Shown here: in pieces, positions 5,935 through 9,872 of the stretch
Layout of the letters: each line of letters starts with the position of its first letter
Position numbering within the stretch: the first letter of the stretch is position 1
Source: an uncultured Campylobacter sp.
GTDB taxonomy: Bacteria > Campylobacterota > Campylobacteria > Campylobacterales > Campylobacteraceae
Length of the DNA: 9,872 bases
Direction of reading: 5' to 3'
Assembly: GCF_938018035.1 (NCBI RefSeq)
Contig: NZ_CALIJF010000396.1
Coordinates: forward strand, 1-9,872
Made by a program: the position numbers and the translations under genes
Notes under the pieces: model-generated
Databases searched by the model: none
Seen by the model: only the letters and a program-made list of their open reading frames with translations
Told to the model about the DNA's origin: nothing

Positions 5935-7448
5935 CGCTCTCTCCTTTTATATATGTATTCACAAATCGCCATCTTGCTCTCCTTTGGATTGTTTTCTATC
6001 GCATCATTTAGCATTAAAAGCAGCGCGTTCATATCACTGCGTCCCTGCTTGTCTTGCATATTTCTAGTAAAACTATAACTTAGCTTTGACTTCCACATGG
6101 TGTTTCTTACGTCTTCGCATACATTTTTGCTCATCTCGCAAAGCTCAAGCAGCCTGTATAAAAACGCCGCATTATCTATATCAAATTTCTCAAACTCATC
6201 TAAAATTTTGCCTCTTACGTTTATATAGCTATCCCATTTGGCTGTCTCGCCAAAGATACTAATCGCATCCTTTCCGCCAATCTCTTTTGATACTTCCAGC
6301 CACTTCTCGCTAGTTTGAGCTAGGTAGCTTATCGGTGTAGATGGTTTTGCCAAAACGATACCAAAAGATATGCTTAAATTTTGCGATTTTATGAATTTCA
6401 TAAACTCTTGCCTTATAAAAACAGCAAGATCTATCATCTCATCGTAGCTTCCAACTATCAGCAAATCATCGCCGCCGGCAAATACGGTGTAGCTATTTGC
6501 AAATTTTTCCTTCATCTTCCTTGGCACATATAGAGAAAAGAAATTATTTATGCCTTTTGAAAATGTGTCAAAATTTGTAAAACTTTGCGTAACGTCGCTA
6601 TTTTTTATGAAATTTCCCATATTATCCACGTCGGCTTTTATCACAGCGATCGCATTATCACCGCGAGATTTTTTAGCCAGATCTTCAAAGTCCACTATCT
6701 CGCCCGTCTCTTTTGCGACGTATGATCTTATATTTTCCGTTATCTCAAGATCAACGTCCATAAAGTCTATGCCTATAGCTTTGCTATTTATCTTTTTGCT
6801 ATCGCTAGCCAACCTCTCGCCAAGACGCACAAAGGCACTGCAAATTTCGCATTTATCGTTATCATATGCTATTTTTCTTATGTTGCAAATTCTGCAAAGA
6901 GTTTGATTTGTGATGCCTTTATCGTATGAAAGTACCGGATCTTGCTCTTTTAAATTTAGCTTTTTAAATTTTTCTAACTCCACGGCTTTGCTTATATTAT
7001 CCCTTAACGCTTTGTATCTTTTGGGATCCGCGAAGTCCGCCCTCTCGCATTCCACGCAAGATAGACTAACGCCACTAACGCCAAAGAATTTTTTTACAAA
7101 ATAAGCGTTTATAGCGCCTTTTATCTCTTTAAAAATCGCTTCATCAAATTTAGGAGAGAGTATTTCAAATTTACCGGCCGTGCACGATAAGATACATTTT
7201 TCATCTATGCCAAATTTTTGGCAGATAAATTTGGCCAAAACTATCATAAAAAGCTCGCAAAATGCGGACTTTGCCCTTAGCACTTTAGCCGCATTTTTCG
7301 AGCCCAGATTATCAAATATAAATTTTTGTATCCCGTAAAAATCCCCGCCGATCAAAAACATCTTATCTTGCAATATCTCATCTATATCTTTTGGTCCTTG
7401 CTCCAAAGCAGCAAACTCATCGCCAAAATAACTGCTAAATTTGCTCAT
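5931..7448 (-). CDS. csm1: Cas10/Csm1, cyclic oligoadenylate synthetase without HD domain
   Basis: Cas10 is the large subunit that, when target RNA is bound, makes cyclic oligoadenylate second messengers. Residues about 28-180 form the first palm (starts at FLIGGDFYGIQKFIF, 31-45), C185, C188, C200 and C203 form a zinc finger, and residues about 262-400 form the second palm with KADVDNMG (271-278, metal-binding Asp273) and the intact cyclase motif GGDD (325-328, in FAGGDDLLIVG). Residues about 405-505 are the helical end domain. Characterised Csm1 proteins are usually about 750 residues and begin with an HD nuclease domain; here only about 27 residues precede palm 1, so the HD domain is absent rather than mutated. 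GGAGG lies six bases before the ATG, and no coding extension is possible because cas6 occupies the upstream DNA. Signalling should be intact and DNA cutting lost. Confidence 0.93.
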   Translation of the reverse strand: MSKFSSYFGDEFAALEQGPKDIDEILQDKMFLIGGDFYGIQKFIFDNLGSKNAAKVLRAKSAFCELFMIVLAKFICQKFGIDEKCILSCTAGKFEILSPKFDEAIFKEIKGAINAYFVKKFFGVSGVSLSCVECERADFADPKRYKALRDNISKAVELEKFKKLNLKEQDPVLSYDKGITNQTLCRICNIRKIAYDNDKCEICSAFVRLGERLASDSKKINSKAIGIDFMDVDLEITENIRSYVAKETGEIVDFEDLAKKSRGDNAIAVIKADVDNMGNFIKNSDVTQSFTNFDTFSKGINNFFSLYVPRKMKEKFANSYTVFAGGDDLLIVGSYDEMIDLAVFIRQEFMKFIKSQNLSISFGIVLAKPSTPISYLAQTSEKWLEVSKEIGGKDAISIFGETAKWDSYINVRGKILDEFEKFDIDNAAFLYRLLELCEMSKNVCEDVRNTMWKSKLSYSFTRNMQDKQGRSDMNALLLMLNDAIENNPKESKMAICEYIYKRRER

Positions 7449-8271
7449 TTATATCCTCCGTTTTTATTTTCCCGAGCCCAAAAACAGTCTGCTTACCCAC
7501 ACCTATTATCTCGCCTAGTTTTAAAAGCTTTTTGCACTCTTTGCCAATACCTTTTATCTCCAAAGAGCCCACTAAACCGCCAAAATTCATAGTCGCGTTT
7601 TGCCTGTTGCTTCGTCTAGTTAGCTCCACGTATTTTAGCCCTTTATTAGTTATCTCGCCCTTCACTTCAAATGGCAACGCTTCATGATCTTCCCCCTGAA
7701 CGCTTAGCCATCTTTGATATATAGAGTTTAGTATATCCCGCAGAGATATATTGTCATTTTTTAAAAAAACATTGTCCTTTTTTATCCTAAGCGGCGTTAT
7801 AAATTTGATCTTGATATCATCCGTTTTATCATCAAAGCCAAATTCTCTCACGTAGTTTTTAGGTAGACTTATCTTATCTCCAGCCAAACACGTCTCGCCA
7901 TTTGCAAACATATCAAATTTCTCATATTTGATTCTATCTTTGCCAAGACCGTATCTTTTTAACATCATATACACAGCAGAAGCTATATATGGTAGTTTTT
8001 CGCACGCGCTTCCTAGTAAAACTATACCAAAGTCGTAAAATTCAGCCCCAAGCTCAAAGTCCAGCCTATACTTATGGTAGCTATTTTTCTTTTCATAAAA
8101 GTCGTAATACAGACAACTCTCATTTGCAAAACACTTGCCACACTTATACGATGGGTTTATGCAACTTACGCTTTTTAGCGCATATCCAAAAGCTCCGCGT
8201 ACTTGCGAACCGATAAAAAATGGCGGTTTTTTAGGCGATCTAAACAGCACTCTAAGCTCGGAGTATCTCAT
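7435..8271 (-). CDS. cas6: Cas6 pre-crRNA processing endoribonuclease
   Basis: Cas6 cuts the repeat in long CRISPR transcripts to give crRNAs with an 8-base 5' tag. The 278-residue protein begins with YSELRVLFRSP and FFIGSQVRGAFGYALK (18-33), then four Cys (37, 44, 47, 53) as in the zinc-containing branch of the RAMP Cas6 family, and ends with the glycine-rich loop GEIIGVGKQTVFGLGK (253-268) that binds the repeat stem. I cannot place the catalytic residues with confidence. The ATG at 8271 overlaps the old stop of the csx20 relic as ATGA; that frame is now interrupted upstream, so coupling may be lost. No strong ribosome-binding site is visible before it. The end overlaps cas10 by 14 bases. 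Its presence implies a repeat array somewhere in the genome; none is in the window. Confidence 0.9.
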   Translation of the reverse strand: MRYSELRVLFRSPKKPPFFIGSQVRGAFGYALKSVSCINPSYKCGKCFANESCLYYDFYEKKNSYHKYRLDFELGAEFYDFGIVLLGSACEKLPYIASAVYMMLKRYGLGKDRIKYEKFDMFANGETCLAGDKISLPKNYVREFGFDDKTDDIKIKFITPLRIKKDNVFLKNDNISLRDILNSIYQRWLSVQGEDHEALPFEVKGEITNKGLKYVELTRRSNRQNATMNFGGLVGSLEIKGIGKECKKLLKLGEIIGVGKQTVFGLGKIKTEDINEQI

Positions 8272-8572
8272 ATATACTGCCCAAATTTTACATGTTCAAA
8301 AACTAAATTTTTCATCACATTATGCACACTATGCTATTTTGGATTATTCTTTTTGTTGCTGCATAGATGGCTTTTGCGCCTATTCTTACATTTACTTTTA
8401 TAAAATTTTCAAACTTTATCATGAATTCTTTTAAATTTGATAGCTCGGGAGGGATATCCGACCATTTATCTTGTGGTATTTGGGGAATTTTTATAAACTT
8501 GCATACACCAAGACTATTCTCTGCGTCTTTTTCTTGAACCGCTATAAGTTTGTGAGAAAATATTATAATCAT
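8268..8572 (-). pseudogene. csx20: Decayed csx20-like ring nuclease gene
   Basis: From the ATG at 8572 the protein begins with MIIIFSHKL, then EKDAENSLGVCKFIKIP, WSDIPPELSNL and YAATKR. I recognise this from memory as the Csx20 family, reported as ring nucleases that break down cyclic oligoadenylate. Two lesions are visible. The middle, normally containing a GDFGATY-type motif between the Lys-rich helix and YATTKR, is missing: FENFIKVNVRIG runs straight into AKAIYAATKR. After RIIQN the frame ends at a TGA (8317-8315), while the family-like end VHNVMKNLVFEHVKFGQYI continues in another frame to a TGA at 8270-8268. That stop overlaps the cas6 ATG as ATGA, so csx20 and cas6 were once translationally coupled. 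An in-frame start at 8626 would overlap the likely promoter and is not chosen. The family call is less certain than the presence of a frameshifted gene. Confidence 0.65.
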
Positions 8573-8617
8573 ACTAGTTTTGCTATTCACTTTACCACTC
8601 GATTTTAAAATTATGTT

Positions 8618-8650
8618 ATTATACATAAATTAAAAATAAATGTTTATAAT
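8618..8650 (-). promoter_or_regulatory. Likely promoter of the csx20-relic/cas6/csm operon
   Basis: A perfect TATAAT lies at 8623-8618 on the minus strand, preceded by ATG and an A/T-rich upstream stretch with T runs, as in Campylobacter sigma-70 promoters, which rely on the -10 box and lack a clear -35. A transcript from here would begin near 8611 and cover the csx20 relic, then cas6 and the csm genes. No other good -10 is seen between here and cas6. Confidence 0.5.
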
Positions 8651-8655
8651 TTTTA

Positions 8656-8675
8656 AGTTTTTTGATTAAAAAACT
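8656..8675. repeat. 8-bp hairpin with 4-base loop upstream of the promoter
   Basis: AGTTTTTT (8656-8663) and AAAAAACT (8668-8675) are perfect arms around GATT. It lies about 35 bases upstream of the -10 box. It could be an operator, a curved-DNA site or a weak bidirectional terminator separating the operon from the insertion-sequence remnant. The arms are A/T only, so chance is likely. Confidence 0.3.
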
Positions 8676-8789
8676 ATCATTTTTATGCGCAACTCTCATT
8701 TATTTTTCTCAAATTTCAAAATTTATGGATTTTTCGAATAACAAAACAACTAAAATTTAGGCGCTCTTTTTGCTTATTCTTGTTTTGGC

Positions 8790-9213
8790 TTAATTAAACT
8801 TAAGCGGATTTTTAGCTACCGACTACATCTTGCTACTTATAAGACCTTTTATTAATTTTAACAGTTTCTGATATAAGTTTTCCTGTGTAGTTTTAGTATT
8901 ATATCTAAACTCTATTATAATCTACGCTTGTAGTTGTAAGCAGAACGCATTCTTTAAGATGAAGCAAGAAATTATTCTAGCTTCCCTGCTGTCACTACCG
9001 TTGCTACGCTTAGGGAAGATGTCTTTAAATTTAGATAATCTATATTTAGCATAACCCTAGAAATTTTCGATACCATTTATATGGTTTTTGCCGTTAGTTA
9101 GCAAATTCATTCTTTGAGTGTTTTACTCTGTAATGTGCTTTAGCACCATAATCTACTAATCCATCATAAGCTTTCCAACAATCAGAATAAATCACGCTAT
9201 GGTCTAACTCGCT
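8790..9213 (-). mobile_element. Decayed IS1595/ISXO2-type transposase, 3' part only
   Basis: Reading leftward from 9213 the frame gives SVIYSDCWKAYDGLVDYG and HYRVKHSKNEFAN, the part of an ISXO2-type transposase that holds a catalytic Asp. Then a four-base tandem duplication (GTTAGTTA at 9093-9100 on the plus strand) shifts the frame to NGKNHINGIENF, a TAG at 9059-9057 where Trp is expected, and GYAKYRLSKFK. After further shifts the end reads EFRYNTKTTQENLYQKLLKL, with a stop, then NPLKFN and a stop at 8790. At least two frameshifts and two in-frame stops make it inactive. The N-terminal half is absent: the DNA upstream of 9213 belongs to the nuclease-fold gene. I cannot define terminal inverted repeats; the left boundary may be near 8760. 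Confidence 0.8.
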
Positions 9214-9290
9214 TTGTGCTCAGCTTCTATGAGTGCCTTTCTTAACTCATCGGGCGGTAGTTCCTTTACTTTTTTGGGAGTTTTGAGGTA
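9204..9290 (-). pseudogene. Out-of-frame C-terminal segment next to the IS remnant
   Basis: In a frame different from the nuclease-fold gene, the minus strand reads YLKTPKKVKELPPDELRKAL and then IEAEHKAS before a TAG at 9206-9204. The sequence is protein-like (charged helix, no low complexity), overlaps the end of the nuclease-fold gene, and stops where the transposase remnant begins. It may be the true C-terminal extension of that gene, put out of frame by an indel near the six-T run at 9270-9275 or just upstream. It could also be chance. Confidence 0.3.
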
Positions 9291-9714
9291 TAATAAGCTC
9301 ATCGAGCGACGGGACCCGCTGCGCGTCGGGCTTATAACCCGAAAATGCAAGTCGTTCGCCGTTTTTGGCGTCTGCCGTCGCTTTGAATAATGAGCTTTCT
9401 TTAATATCCCCCTTGACCTTATACATCGTTTTAAAAGCAAGCCTGTTGTTTTTCGTTTGTGCTTCCTCTACGACTACATAGTACCCGTCTTTTTGTTTCC
9501 CGCTTATGAGGGCTTTTAGGCCTTGCTTCGTTTGAGATAAAATCTGCTTGTCGGGGTTTTCGACATAATCTATGTAGCTTGCTATATCGTCGCGCGTTAT
9601 CGCTATTTGCCCGCGCTTCGCTTCTGCCGCTTCGTTGCCGTGATTTTTTAAGGCATGCGTGATTTCATCGGCATAAATTGTTCGCTTTGTTTCGTTTGGA
9701 TATTTAAACCCCAA
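9247..9714 (-). CDS. Phage-type nuclease-fold protein (DUF3519/PBECR-like), probably 5'-truncated or switched off
   Basis: From the TTG at 9714 the protein has 155 residues. RTIYADEITHALKNHG (11-26), then ITRDDIASYIDYV and, about residues 66-110, GLKALISGKQKDGYYVVVEE and AFKTMYKVKG match, from memory, the Barnase-EndoU-ColicinE5/D-RelE-like nuclease fold found at the C-terminus of large Campylobacter and Helicobacter phage proteins. His19 and His24 are candidate catalytic or ligand residues. The segment DLAKN just before the TTG also looks family-like, so the true protein probably starts further upstream. The frame stays open to a TAA at 9807-9805 but has no ATG or GTG. An ATG at 9805-9803 reads into the same region one frame off. 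The C-terminus is next to IS debris. Whether a functional protein is made is uncertain. Confidence 0.65.
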   Translation of the reverse strand: MGFKYPNETKRTIYADEITHALKNHGNEAAEAKRGQIAITRDDIASYIDYVENPDKQILSQTKQGLKALISGKQKDGYYVVVEEAQTKNNRLAFKTMYKVKGDIKESSLFKATADAKNGERLAFSGYKPDAQRVPSLDELIIPQNSQKSKGTTAR

Positions 9715-9755
9715 ATTTTTTGCTAAATCAAAAAGAGGCAGAAAAATAAGGACGC

Positions 9756-9799
9756 AAAAAAAAGGAGAAGAGAAAGAAACTCTTTCCCTCTCTCTCTCT
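9756..9799. repeat. A8 tract (9756-9763) and (CT)6 tract (9788-9799)
   Basis: On the minus strand these are T8 and (AG)6. Both lie between an ATG at 9805 and the nuclease-fold frame. Loss of one base in the A8 tract, or gain of one dinucleotide in the CT tract, would join the ATG to that frame. Such tracts are typical slippage sites in Campylobacter. Confidence 0.55.
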
Positions 9800-9818
9800 T
9801 TCCATTACCTCTTAATTA

Positions 9819-9872
9819 TTACTCTCCCTTACCCTTCTTACTCCTCTTACCTTTAGCCTTAGACGATCCCTC
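9819..9872 (-). CDS. C-terminus of an unknown protein, Lys-rich tail (partial)
   Basis: The frame is open from the right edge and ends with EGSSKAKGKRSKKGKGE followed by two TAA codons. A basic low-complexity tail like this occurs on many nucleic-acid-binding or phage structural proteins; the family cannot be told from 17 residues. The stop is 13 bases before the ATG at 9805, the spacing expected within an operon with the nuclease-fold gene. Confidence 0.45.
   Translation of the reverse strand, partial: EGSSKAKGKRSKKGKGE

Larger units (their letters stand above)
2962..8271 (-). other. Type III-A CRISPR-Cas effector operon (cas6-csm1-csm2-csm3-csm4-csm5)
   Basis: Six genes read leftward in the canonical order with overlaps or gaps of no more than 9 bases: cas6/csm1 overlap 14, csm1/csm2 overlap 4, csm2/csm3 gap 9, csm3/csm4 share one base (TAATG), csm4/csm5 overlap 8. 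The presence of a small Csm2 and single-copy Csm3-5 RAMPs identifies subtype III-A rather than III-B. No csm6, cas1, cas2 or repeat-spacer array adjoins it. A relic of csx20 precedes it on the same strand. Confidence 0.93.

Noticed and set aside
8573..8626. Extra 18 codons at the start of the csx20 relic (ATG at 8626)
   Set aside because: The segment covers the TATAAT box, has no ribosome-binding site, and the family-like sequence starts at the ATG at 8572.

Overview
The window looks like accessory DNA from a member of the Campylobacterales, most likely Campylobacter. I infer this from the A+T-rich, AAATTT-rich coding style, the weak spacing-tolerant promoters and the resemblance of the proteins to Campylobacter mobile-element families as I remember them. 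No search was run.

Layout. Positions 1-1949 hold a rightward set of small phage- or satellite-like genes. In order they are a broken coding fragment at the left edge, a hairpin terminator, an excisionase/AlpA-like DNA-binding protein, a helix-turn-helix protein resembling phage terminase small subunits, an unknown 110-residue protein, and an overlapping type II toxin-antitoxin pair (RelE/ParE type). Positions 1950-2961 carry no convincing gene; the stretch is very A+T-rich and contains several inverted repeats, including an ordered group at 2796-2908 that could be a small structured RNA. Positions 2962-8271 are a tightly packed leftward operon for a type III-A CRISPR effector: cas6, cas10/csm1, csm2, csm3, csm4 and csm5. 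Positions 8268-8572 hold a decayed gene that I read as csx20, a ring-nuclease family. Its remnant still shows the ancestral ATGA overlap with the cas6 start. A likely promoter lies just upstream. Positions 8790-9213 are the 3' part of a decayed IS1595/ISXO2-type transposase. Positions 9204-9872 carry a phage-type nuclease-fold gene of the DUF3519/PBECR kind, with no good start codon, and the Lys-rich C-terminus of another protein.

How the genes work together. Cas6 would process crRNA. Csm2-Csm5 plus Cas10 would form the target-RNA-sensing complex. Csm3 keeps the Asp expected to cut target RNA, and Cas10 keeps the GGDD cyclase motif that makes cyclic oligoadenylate. The Cas10 is short (505 residues) and starts directly at the first palm domain, so the N-terminal HD DNase is absent. 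I see no Csm6/CARF effector, no cas1/cas2 and no CRISPR array in the window. The complex therefore appears to have an RNase and a signalling output, but its crRNA source and its signal-activated effector must lie elsewhere or be lost. The likely off-switch enzyme (Csx20) is itself broken.

The main points for a second look are the HD-less Cas10, the ruined csx20, the missing array and effector, the possible RNA at 2796-2908, and the repeat tracts that could switch the nuclease-fold gene at 9247-9805.
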